Assembly: GCF_009823805.1 (NCBI RefSeq)
Contig: NZ_WUEK01000002.1
Coordinates: 310,001 to 374,000 of the forward strand
DNA: 64,000 bases
From: Nocardioides flavescens
Lineage (GTDB): Bacteria; Actinomycetota; Actinomycetes; Propionibacteriales; Nocardioidaceae
Direction of reading: 5' to 3'
Within the stretch, counting starts at the first letter, position 1. Every line of letters starts with the position of its first letter. The translations under genes were made by a program, and so were the position numbers. The notes beneath the pieces are model-generated. The model saw only the letters and a list, made by a program, of their open reading frames with translations, had not been told where the DNA came from and did not search any database. Shown here in pieces: positions 1 through 6,757 of the stretch.

Positions 1-2
1 CG

Positions 3-263
3 ATCGTCGTGCTCGACGAGGCGACCGCGCACCTGGACTCCGAGTCGGAGGCCGCGGTCCAGCGCGCGCTGGACGCCGCCCTCGAGGGGCGCACCTCGCT
101 GGTGATCGCCCACCGGCTCTCGACCGTGCGCCACGCCGACCTCATCCTGGTCGTCGACGGCGGCCGGATCGTGCAGCGCGGCACCCACGCCGAGCTGCTG
201 CGCCAGGGCGGGCTCTACGCCGACCTGCACCGCACGCAGTTCGTCCAGGACGTCCCGGCCTGA
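3..263 (+). CDS. ABC transporter ATP-binding protein, C-terminal fragment
   Basis: This is the 3' end of a gene cut by the left window edge; the frame is open to the first base. The visible part begins inside Walker B (IVVLDEAT), followed by the D-loop (AHLDSES) and the H-loop ([13 protein letters not shown]). The tail [19 protein letters not shown] is typical of the nucleotide-binding domain of exporters that fuse a membrane domain to the ATPase (MsbA/MdlB type). The transported substrate cannot be read from this fragment. The next gene follows after 24 bases in the same direction but is unrelated in function. Confidence 0.85.
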   Translation: MVVLDEATAHLDSESEAAVQRALDAALEGRTSLVIAHRLSTVRHADLILVVDGGRIVQRGTHAELLRQGGLYADLHRTQFVQDVPA

Positions 264-287
264 CTCGGCGGCCGTACGCTCGAGCCC

Positions 288-1046
288 ATGGACCTCGGCC
301 TCACCGATCGCGTCTACCTCGTCACCGGCGGCACCCGCGGCCTGGGCCGCGCCTGCGCCGAGGTGCTCGTCGCCGAGGGCGCGCGGGTGGTGGTGTCGAG
401 CCGCAGCGAGGAAGCCGTCGGTGCGACCGTCTCCGCCCTCGGGGAGACCTCCGCGACGGGCCTCGCCGCGGACAACTCCGACCCCGCCACGCCCGGCCGG
501 CTGATCGCGACCGCCCGGGAGCGCTGGGGCCGCCTCGACGGCGCCGTGGTGAGCGTCGGCGGACCGCCGGTCGGACCCGTGAGTGCGATCGACGACACGC
601 AGTGGACGGCGGCGTTCGAGTCGGTGTTCCTCGGCGCGGTGCGGCTGGCCCGCCAGGTCGTCGCCGAGCTCGACGACGGCGGCTCGGTCGCCTTCGTGCT
701 GTCCTCCAGCGTGCGCTCGCCCGTCTCCGGGCTCGCCGTCTCCAACGGGCTGCGGCCCGGTCTCGCGATGGTCGCCAAGACCCTGGCCGACGAGGTCGGG
801 CCCCGCGGCATCCGGGTCAACGGGCTGCTGCCGGGCCGGATCGCCACCGAGCGGCTCGACGAGATCGACGAGGCAACCGGCGACGCGGAGGCGGCGCGGG
901 CCGCTGCCGTGGCCGGGATCCCTCTGCGGCGCCAGGGGGAGCCGGTCGAGTTCGGCCGTGCCGCGGCGTTCCTGCTCTCGCCCGCCGCGTCCTTCCTGAC
1001 CGGCGTGATGCTGCCCGTCGACGGGGGCGCGCTGCGGGCGTTGTGA
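288..1046 (+). CDS. SDR-family oxidoreductase with atypical active site
   Basis: A 252-aa short-chain dehydrogenase/reductase. The N-terminus has the Rossmann TGGTRGLG nucleotide-binding motif, and the C-terminus ends with the usual FLTGVMLPVDGGALR. Where classical SDRs have YxxxK, this protein reads AVSNGLRPGL, so Tyr is replaced by Ser and Lys by Arg. The preceding Ser cluster (LSSSVRSP) is kept. Cofactor binding therefore looks intact, but the chemistry may differ from an ordinary carbonyl reductase. The substrate is unknown. ATG start; the neighbours do not define a pathway. Confidence 0.85.
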   Translation: MDLGLTDRVYLVTGGTRGLGRACAEVLVAEGARVVVSSRSEEAVGATVSALGETSATGLAADNSDPATPGRLIATARERWGRLDGAVVSVGGPPVGPVSAIDDTQWTAAFESVFLGAVRLARQVVAELDDGGSVAFVLSSSVRSPVSGLAVSNGLRPGLAMVAKTLADEVGPRGIRVNGLLPGRIATERLDEIDEATGDAEAARAAAVAGIPLRRQGEPVEFGRAAAFLLSPAASFLTGVMLPVDGGALRAL

Positions 1047-1078
1047 GCGTTCACCGCGGGTTCTGACAGGGTGGGGGC

Positions 1079-2071
1079 GTGGAAGAGAGAATCCTCGGCC
1101 GTACCGGCCGTCCCGTGTCCGTCGTCGGCCTCGGCACCTGGCAGCTCGGTGCCGACTGGGGCGACGTGTCCGAGTCCGATGCCCGCGCCGTCCTGGAGGC
1201 CTCCGCCGAGGCCGGTGTGACGTTCTACGACACCGCCGACGTCTACGGCGACGGTCGCAGCGAGAGGATCGTCGGCGCCTTCGTCGCCGACCACGCCGAC
1301 GCCGGCTTCACCGTCGCGACCAAGATGGGCCGCCGTCAGGAGCAGGTGCCCGAGAACTACAACCCCGACAACTTCCGGGCGTGGATCGACCGCTCGCGTG
1401 CCAACCTCGGCACCGACCGTCTCGACCTGGTGCAGCTGCACTGCCCGCCGTCGGCCACGATCGACGACGACGCGACCTACGACGCCCTGGACGCCCTCGT
1501 CGGGGACGGCTCGATCGCGGCGTACGGCGTCTCGGTGGAGACCTGCGACCAGGCGCTCTCCGCGATCGCGCGCCCGGGCGTCGCCTCGATCCAGATCATC
1601 CTCAACGCGTTCCGGCTCAAGCCCCTCGACCGCGTGCTCCCCGCCGCCCTCGAGGCCGGCGTCGGCATCATCGTGCGCGTGCCGCTGGCCTCGGGGCTGC
1701 TGTCGGGCAAGTACTCCGCCAGCACGACGTTCGCCGAGGACGACCACCGCAACTACAACCGCGACGGCAGCGCCTTCGACGTGGGCGAGACCTTCGCCGG
1801 CGTGCCGTGGGAGGACGGCCTCGCGGCGGCCTCGACCTTCGGCGAGCTGGTCGACGGGCTGCCCGGTGAGGTGACGGCGGCCCAGGCCGCGATCGCCTGG
1901 TGCTGGCAGCAGCCGGGCGTGAGCACGGTCATCCCGGGGGCCCGCAACCCGGAGCAGGCCCGCGCCAACGCCGCCGCCGGCGAGGTCGCGCCCCTGGGTG
2001 CGGCGTTCGAGGCCGGGGTGCGCGAGCTGTATGACGAGCGGCTGCGCCCGCTCGTGCACGACCGCTGGTGA
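1079..2071 (+). CDS. Aldo/keto reductase
   Basis: A 330-aa NAD(P)H-dependent aldo/keto reductase with the TIM-barrel family motifs. The catalytic tetrad is visible: Asp and Tyr in FYDTADVYGDGRSE, Lys in VATKMGRR and His in LVQLHCPP. The C-terminal cofactor-binding signature is QPGVSTVIPGARNPEQARAN. It is closest to the AKR5/AKR11-like bacterial enzymes that act on aldehydes or ketones of unknown identity. The start is GTG (GTG GAA GAG AGA), 32 bases after the SDR gene, so the two may share a transcript. Confidence 0.88.
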   Translation: MEERILGRTGRPVSVVGLGTWQLGADWGDVSESDARAVLEASAEAGVTFYDTADVYGDGRSERIVGAFVADHADAGFTVATKMGRRQEQVPENYNPDNFRAWIDRSRANLGTDRLDLVQLHCPPSATIDDDATYDALDALVGDGSIAAYGVSVETCDQALSAIARPGVASIQIILNAFRLKPLDRVLPAALEAGVGIIVRVPLASGLLSGKYSASTTFAEDDHRNYNRDGSAFDVGETFAGVPWEDGLAAASTFGELVDGLPGEVTAAQAAIAWCWQQPGVSTVIPGARNPEQARANAAAGEVAPLGAAFEAGVRELYDERLRPLVHDRW

Positions 2072-2102
2072 GCTGAGGACGAGCGCGGGGGTGCGCCGGT
2101 GG

Positions 2103-3002
2103 TCAGCCGCCGGTGCGCTCCCGCTCCCGCTCGGCGGCCTTGCGGGCCTCCTTCTCCGCCTTCTCGCGCTCGAGCTGGGCCCGGATCGCGTCGGCCTGGA
2201 TGCGCGAGCGCGACCGCTTCTTCGGGGGCTTGGGCGGCCGGGTCGGCGAGCCGGGCTTCGGGGCGCGCTCGGAGCGCGGTCCGCCGCGCCACTCGTCGTA
2301 GAGCAGGTAGAAGAAGCCGAAGACCGCGAGGACCCCGAAGAACCACCACTGCAGGCCGTAGAAGAAATGCGGCCCGTTGTTCAGCTCCGGCAACTCGACC
2401 GGGTCGAGACCGGCCGCTGGGGCGCCGTCCTCGGCCTGCAGGTCGACGAAGCCGCCGAAGACGTCGCGGTCGATGGCCGGCCCGATCTCGCGGCTGCTGA
2501 TGGCGCGGGTCGAGAGGCCGTCGACGCGGGTGCTGTCGCCCGTGCCGTCGGCGCGCACCCAGCCGGTGACCTCGACCTCGCCCGAGGGCGGGGAGGGGAG
2601 GTCGGCCCGGTCGACGCCGCTGCTGTCGGTGGCGAGGAACCCGCGGTCCACGAGCAGCGCGGTGCCGTCGGCGGTCACGAGCGGCACGACCACGTCGACG
2701 CCCTGGGCGCCGTCACGGGTGCGGTAGCGGACCACGACCGAGCTGGACTCGTCGTAGGTGCCGGTCGCGGTCACGAGCCGCCACTCGTCCTCGTGCGAGG
2801 GCTGCTCCCCGACGGCGAGCACGTCGTCCACCGGCGCCGGCGCCAGGCTCTCGTTGGTGCGGATCACGGCGTTGTCGGCCTTGCGGTCGTCCAGGCGCCC
2901 GAACTGCCACTCCCCGAGCCACCACGCGGCGTACGCCGCCAGCGCGACCGCCACGGCGAACAGCGCCCAGCGGCGGCTCAGCAAGAACCCGAACGAACGC
3001 AC
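2103..3002 (-). CDS. SURF1-family cytochrome c oxidase assembly protein
   Basis: A 299-aa membrane protein with the SURF1 layout. One helix lies near the N-terminus (RRWALFAVAVALAAYAAWWL), immediately followed by the family signature GEWQFGRLDDRKADN. A soluble domain carries VVPLVTADGTALLVDRGFL. A second helix near residue 245 (HFFYGLQWWFFGVLAVFGFF) is followed by a basic, Lys/Arg/Glu-rich cytoplasmic tail. SURF1 proteins help insert haem a during assembly of aa3-type oxidase. The gene is divergent from moaA across 226 bases. Confidence 0.9.
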   Translation of the reverse strand: MRSFGFLLSRRWALFAVAVALAAYAAWWLGEWQFGRLDDRKADNAVIRTNESLAPAPVDDVLAVGEQPSHEDEWRLVTATGTYDESSSVVVRYRTRDGAQGVDVVVPLVTADGTALLVDRGFLATDSSGVDRADLPSPPSGEVEVTGWVRADGTGDSTRVDGLSTRAISSREIGPAIDRDVFGGFVDLQAEDGAPAAGLDPVELPELNNGPHFFYGLQWWFFGVLAVFGFFYLLYDEWRGGPRSERAPKPGSPTRPPKPPKKRSRSRIQADAIRAQLEREKAEKEARKAAERERERTGG

Positions 3003-3083
3003 GACACGAGGCTACCGAGGGCGCGTTGATCAAGTCCCCGTGGGAGCAGGCGTGGGGTCGCGCGGAGCTGGCAAGGCGGAGGA

Positions 3084-3110
3084 GCCCGCCGTGGCGGAGT
3101 CACGGCGGGC
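3084..3110. promoter_or_regulatory. Perfect hairpin between surf1 and moaA
   Basis: Ten-base arms (GCCCGCCGTG / CACGGCGGGC) flank a 7-base loop in the 226-base divergent spacer. It lies about 120 bases upstream of moaA and 80 bases upstream of surf1. It could be a leader structure or a protein-binding site. I could not recognise a molybdenum-cofactor riboswitch here. Confidence 0.45.
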
Positions 3111-3228
3111 GACGACAACGCCGCCAGATCCGATGCGACGCCGCGCGGGCGACCGCGTGGAATTGACCAACGCGCCCTGGCCCCGGTGCCAGCCCGAACC
3201 CAACCGGGCCGCGCCTAGAGTGGACACC

Positions 3229-4221
3229 ATGCTGCCGCTCGCTGACGACTACGGACGGGTCGCCACCGATCTGCGGGTCAGCCTCACCGACCGCTGCAAC
3301 CTGCGCTGCACCTACTGCATGCCGCCCGAGGGTCTGGACTGGATGCCCCTGGAGTCGCAGCTCACCGACGACGAGGTCGTGCGACTCATCACGATCGCGG
3401 TCGAGCGGCTCGGCATCACCGAGGTCCGCTTCACCGGCGGCGAGCCGCTGGTGCGCCGGGGACTGGTGGACATCGTGCGGCGCACCGCGGCGCTCGACCC
3501 CGCGCCGGAGACCTCGGTCACCACCAATGCGCTCGGCCTGGCCCGCACCGCCACGGCGCTCGCCGAGGCCGGCCTCACGCGTGTCAACGTCAGCCTCGAC
3601 ACCGTGCGCGCCGACACGTTCCACGAGATCACCCGGCGCGACCGGTTCCACGACGTCGTGGCCGGCCTCGCGGCAGCGCAGGCGGCCGGCCTCGGACCGG
3701 TCAAGGTCAACGCCGTGCTGCTGCGCGGGGTCAACGACGACCAGGCCCCCGAGGTGCTGGAGTGGTGCCTCGAGCGCGGCTACGAGCTGCGCTTCATCGA
3801 GCAGATGCCGCTCGACGCGCAGCACGGCTGGGACCGCGCCGCGATGGTCACCGCCGACGAGATCCTCGCCTCGCTCGAGAGCCGCTTCGTGCTGGTGCCC
3901 GACGAGGAGCCGCGGGGGAGCGCGCCGGCGGAGCGGTTCCTCGTGGACGGCGGGCCGGCGACGGTCGGCGTCATCGCCTCGGTGACCCGGCCGTTCTGCG
4001 GCAGCTGCGACCGGGTGCGGCTCACCGCCGACGGTCAGGTCGTCAACTGCCTCTTCGCCCGCGAGGAGTCCGACCTGCGCACCGCACTGCGCGCCGGCGC
4101 CGGTGACGAGGAGCTCGCCCAGCGCTGGGTCGCCGCGATGGCGACGAAGAAGCCCGGCCACGGCATCGACGACCCGACGTTCCTCCAGCCCGACCGGCCG
4201 ATGTCAGCGATCGGCGGCTGA
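3229..4221 (+). CDS. moaA: GTP 3',8-cyclase MoaA (molybdenum cofactor biosynthesis)
   Basis: A radical-SAM enzyme of 330 aa that, with MoaC, converts GTP to cyclic pyranopterin monophosphate, the first step of molybdopterin synthesis. The N-terminal [4Fe-4S] SAM motif is LTDRCNLRCTYCMPPEG. The second, substrate-side cluster is carried by RPFCGSCDRVRL and the downstream VNCLF cysteine. The protein ends in the conserved Gly-Gly dipeptide (MSAIGG) required for MoaA function. ATG at 3229 is chosen because the SDR/DLRVSLTDRCN alignment begins just after it; GTG at 3220 is possible. No other moa genes are nearby. Confidence 0.95.
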   Translation: MLPLADDYGRVATDLRVSLTDRCNLRCTYCMPPEGLDWMPLESQLTDDEVVRLITIAVERLGITEVRFTGGEPLVRRGLVDIVRRTAALDPAPETSVTTNALGLARTATALAEAGLTRVNVSLDTVRADTFHEITRRDRFHDVVAGLAAAQAAGLGPVKVNAVLLRGVNDDQAPEVLEWCLERGYELRFIEQMPLDAQHGWDRAAMVTADEILASLESRFVLVPDEEPRGSAPAERFLVDGGPATVGVIASVTRPFCGSCDRVRLTADGQVVNCLFAREESDLRTALRAGAGDEELAQRWVAAMATKKPGHGIDDPTFLQPDRPMSAIGG

Positions 4222-4223
4222 GC

Positions 4224-4430
4224 TCACACGCTCAGGTCGGCGCCGGGCTCGTGGACCACGACGTCGCGCAGGAGCCCGCGCGAGCCGAGGAAGTCGCCCA
4301 GGCTCTCGCGGTGCTCCTCGCACGCGAGCCACACCTTGCGCCGCTCGGGGGTGTGCAGTCGCGGGTTGTTCCACAGCAGCGCGTGCACGGCCGGGTGCGG
4401 GCAACCCTTGGCGGAGCAGGTGTCGCTCAA
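4224..4430 (-). CDS. Small conserved protein with Cys/His motif, unknown function
   Basis: A 68-aa protein (TTG start preceded by GGGAGC) whose sequence has the pattern SDTCSAKGCPHPA, then WNNPRLHTPERRK, WLACEEH and LRDVV. I recognise this as a small protein widely conserved in actinobacteria, sometimes mislabelled acetone carboxylase. The Cys-x4-Cys and Cys-x2-His spacing suggests a small metal-binding fold, which is inference. An upstream in-frame extension exists but lacks conservation-like composition, so the TTG start is preferred. Its stop lies 2 bases from the moaA stop (convergent). Confidence 0.7.
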   Translation of the reverse strand: MSDTCSAKGCPHPAVHALLWNNPRLHTPERRKVWLACEEHRESLGDFLGSRGLLRDVVVHEPGADLSV

Positions 4431-4463
4431 CGCTGTGCTCCCGACCGGGTCGTAAATGTGAAA

Positions 4464-4503
4464 GTGGTGCCGGCCAACCACGGGGAGAGCTGTCCGGCAC
4501 CAC
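4464..4503 (-). terminator. Inverted repeat downstream of DUF3099 gene
   Basis: Perfect 10-base arms (GTGGTGCCGG / CCGGCACCAC) are separated by 20 bases. They lie between the end of the DUF3099 gene and the start of the 68-aa gene on the same strand. It could be a factor-independent-like terminator or a leader structure of the small gene. There is no T-run, as is common at this GC content. Confidence 0.4.
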
Positions 4504-4579
4504 CCCGACCGAGCGAACCCGGCCGGTGCTCCAAGCATCCCACGACCGGCCGCGGAATCAAACCCGCCCCGGCCTCGGT

Positions 4580-4906
4580 CTAGGACTGCGTCTGGGACTC
4601 GGATCGGCCGCCGAGCTGACGCTGGCCGAGACCGTGGTCGACGAGCGCGAACCCGTCGCTGCGCGTCGCCGTCGCGTTGGCCATGACCACCGCGAGGTAG
4701 GGCAGCAGCACCGCGCCGACGATCAGGATCGGCCACAGCCAGGCGACGCCGGCGAGGAAGGCGATGATGGCGCCGACGAAGCAGATCGTGCGCAGGCTCA
4801 TCGAGAGCAGGTAGCGCTTCTGACGCGTTGCGATGTCGCCCTCGCGGCTCGCCGCCGCCGAGGTGATGCGCACCGCTTCAGGCTCCCGACCCCGCTGCTT
4901 CGCCAT
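4580..4906 (-). CDS. DUF3099 family membrane protein
   Basis: A 108-aa protein with a basic N-terminus (MAKQRGREPEAVRITSA). It then has RQKRYLLSMSLRTICFVGAIIAFL and a second hydrophobic stretch (WLWPILIVGAVLLPYLAVVMAN), giving two membrane helices with a short turn. This matches the actinobacterial DUF3099 family, whose function is not known. The internal ATG at 4906 is preferred over the upstream in-frame start at 4939 because the conserved segment begins there. Confidence 0.82.
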   Translation of the reverse strand: MAKQRGREPEAVRITSAAASREGDIATRQKRYLLSMSLRTICFVGAIIAFLAGVAWLWPILIVGAVLLPYLAVVMANATATRSDGFALVDHGLGQRQLGGRSESQTQS

Positions 4907-4962
4907 ACCTCGATCGTACGTCGCTACAGTGCACGACACCCGTCCAGAGAGAGGCCCAGGCT

Positions 4963-5178
4963 GTGACCAACCGCACCTACCGAGTGACCGAGATCGTCGG
5001 CACGTCCCCCGACGGCATCGAGGCCGCCATCGTCAACGGCGTCGAGCGAGCCGCCAAGACGCTGCGCCACTGCGACTGGTTCGAGGTGACCGAGGTGCGC
5101 GGCCAGATCAAGGACGGCACCGTCGAGCACTTCCAGGTCGGCATGAAGATCGGCTTCCGGCTCGAGGACGACGAGTAG
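4963..5178 (+). CDS. Dodecin-family flavin-binding protein
   Basis: A 71-aa dodecin. Dodecins assemble into hollow dodecamers that store or buffer flavins and sometimes CoA. The family pattern is clear: RTYRVTEIVGTS, then EAAIVNGVERAAKTLRHCDWFEV, where the Trp stacks on the isoalloxazine ring, then VRGQIKDGTVEHFQVGMKIGFRLE. Length and motif order match the family exactly. GTG start. The gene is followed 46 bases later by fabG on the same strand. Confidence 0.93.
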   Translation: MTNRTYRVTEIVGTSPDGIEAAIVNGVERAAKTLRHCDWFEVTEVRGQIKDGTVEHFQVGMKIGFRLEDDE

Positions 5179-5224
5179 GCGACCCGTTTCGGCCTACCGA
5201 CCGGTAGTCACTAGGTTCGGGCGG

Positions 5225-5953
5225 GTGAGCGAGCAGACAGCGGAGGCCCAGCCCCGGTCCGTCCTGGTCACCGGTGGCAACCGCGGCATCGGTCGCGCGA
5301 TCGCCGAGGCCTTCCTGGCCCAGGGCGACAAGGTCGCGGTGACGACTCGCAACGGGGGAGCGCCCGAAGGCGCGCTCGACGTGCGCTGCGACGTCACCGA
5401 CCCCGAGCAGGTCGAGGCGGCGTTCGCGACCGTCGAGGAGGCGCACGGGCCGGTCGAGGTGCTGGTCGCCAACGCCGGCATCACCCACGACACGCTGCTG
5501 CTGCGGATGTCGGAGGACGACTGGTCCTCGGTGATCGACACCAACCTGACCGGCTCCTACCGCCTCGCCAAGCGTGCGGCCAAGGGCATGCTGCGACTGC
5601 GGCGCGGTCGCATCGTCTTCGTCAGCAGCGTCGTCGGGCTGCTCGGCTCCGCGGGCCAGGTCAACTACGCCGCGTCCAAGGCCGGGCTGGTCGGCATGGC
5701 GCGCTCGATCGCCCGCGAGCTCGGCTCGCGCTCGATCACCGCGAACGTCGTGGCGCCGGGCTTCGTCGAGACCGACATGACCGGGGTGCTCACCGACGAG
5801 CAGAAGGCACTGATCAAGGCGCAGGTGCCGCTCCAGCGCTACGCCCAGCCCGCGGAGGTCGCCCAGGCGGTCACGTGGCTGGCGAGCGACGGCGCGGCGT
5901 ACGTCACCGGGGCCGTGATCCCGGTCGACGGTGGACTCGGAATGGGGCACTGA
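5225..5953 (+). CDS. fabG: 3-oxoacyl-ACP reductase FabG (MabA-like)
   Basis: A 242-aa SDR with all classical residues: TGGNRGIG nucleotide loop, NAG (VANAGITHD), Ser in VSSVVGLLG and YAASK catalytic pair, ending in YVTGAVIPVDGGLGMGH. It would reduce 3-oxoacyl-ACP to 3-hydroxyacyl-ACP with NADPH in type II fatty-acid synthesis. It is followed one base later by fabI, the same order as mabA-inhA in mycobacteria, which supports the FabG role over a generic SDR. GTG start. Confidence 0.93.
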   Translation: MSEQTAEAQPRSVLVTGGNRGIGRAIAEAFLAQGDKVAVTTRNGGAPEGALDVRCDVTDPEQVEAAFATVEEAHGPVEVLVANAGITHDTLLLRMSEDDWSSVIDTNLTGSYRLAKRAAKGMLRLRRGRIVFVSSVVGLLGSAGQVNYAASKAGLVGMARSIARELGSRSITANVVAPGFVETDMTGVLTDEQKALIKAQVPLQRYAQPAEVAQAVTWLASDGAAYVTGAVIPVDGGLGMGH

Positions 5954-5954
5954 C

Positions 5955-6728
5955 ATGGCAGGCATCCTCGACGGCAAGCGCATCCTCGTCGCGGGCGTGA
6001 CGATGGACTCCTCGATCGGCTTCGCCACGGCGAAGTTCGCGCAGGAGCAGGGCGCGACCGTGCTCATCTCCAACTTCGGTCGCGCGCTCGGCATCACCCG
6101 CCGCATCGCCAAGCGGCTGCCGAGCGAGCCGCCGGTGCTCGAGCTCGACGTCACCGACCCGGAGCACCTCGAGGGCCTCGAGGCGCAGGTGCGCGAGCAC
6201 GTCGACGGCCTCGACGGCGTCGTGCACTCGATCGCGTTCGGCAACCCCGAGACGCTGCTCGGCGGCAAGTTCCTCACCGGGCCGTGGGACGACGTCGCGC
6301 AGGCCGTGCAGGTCTCGGCGTTCTCGCTGAAGTCGCTGGCGATGGCCACCAAGCCGCTGCTCGGCGCCGGGTCGAGCATCGTCGGCCTGACCTTCGACGC
6401 GAGCGTCGCGTGGCCGGCGTACGACTGGATGGGCGTGGCCAAGGCCGGGCTCGAGTCGACCTCCCGCTACCTCGCCCGCGACCTCGGCGCCGACGGCATC
6501 CGGGTCAACCTCGTCTCCGCCGGCCCGCTCAAGACGCTTGCGGCGAAGGCCATCCCCGGCTTCGAGGACCTCGAGGAGCTGTGGACCACGCGGGCGCCGC
6601 TCGGCTGGGACAACAAGGACCACGAGCCGACCGCCAAGGCCGTCTGCGCACTGCTCTCCGACCTGTTCCCGGCGACCAGCGGCGAGATCGTCCACGTCGA
6701 CGGCGGTTTCCACGCGATGGGCGCCTGA
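5955..6728 (+). CDS. fabI: Enoyl-ACP reductase FabI (InhA-like)
   Basis: A 257-aa NADH-dependent enoyl-ACP reductase completing the elongation cycle after FabG. It has the divergent SDR signature of this family: GVTMDSSIGFATAKFAQEQG at the cofactor site, VHSIAFGNPE, LTFDASVAWPAYDWMGVAKAGLES with the Tyr-x6-Lys pair, and a C-terminal GEIVHVDGGFHAMG. ATG at 5955 is one base after the fabG stop, so the pair is almost certainly one operon. It is likely the target of InhA/FabI-type inhibitors; susceptibility cannot be read from this. Confidence 0.95.
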   Translation: MAGILDGKRILVAGVTMDSSIGFATAKFAQEQGATVLISNFGRALGITRRIAKRLPSEPPVLELDVTDPEHLEGLEAQVREHVDGLDGVVHSIAFGNPETLLGGKFLTGPWDDVAQAVQVSAFSLKSLAMATKPLLGAGSSIVGLTFDASVAWPAYDWMGVAKAGLESTSRYLARDLGADGIRVNLVSAGPLKTLAAKAIPGFEDLEELWTTRAPLGWDNKDHEPTAKAVCALLSDLFPATSGEIVHVDGGFHAMGA

Positions 6729-6757
6729 CCGGCCCCGACCTGGGTAACGTCCGGCTC

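Noticed and set aside
314..2059. Long minus-strand reading frame opposite the SDR and aldo/keto reductase genes
   Set aside because: Its composition (Arg/Gly/His-rich, no domain) is that of an antisense shadow in high-GC DNA, while the plus strand holds two well-conserved enzymes.
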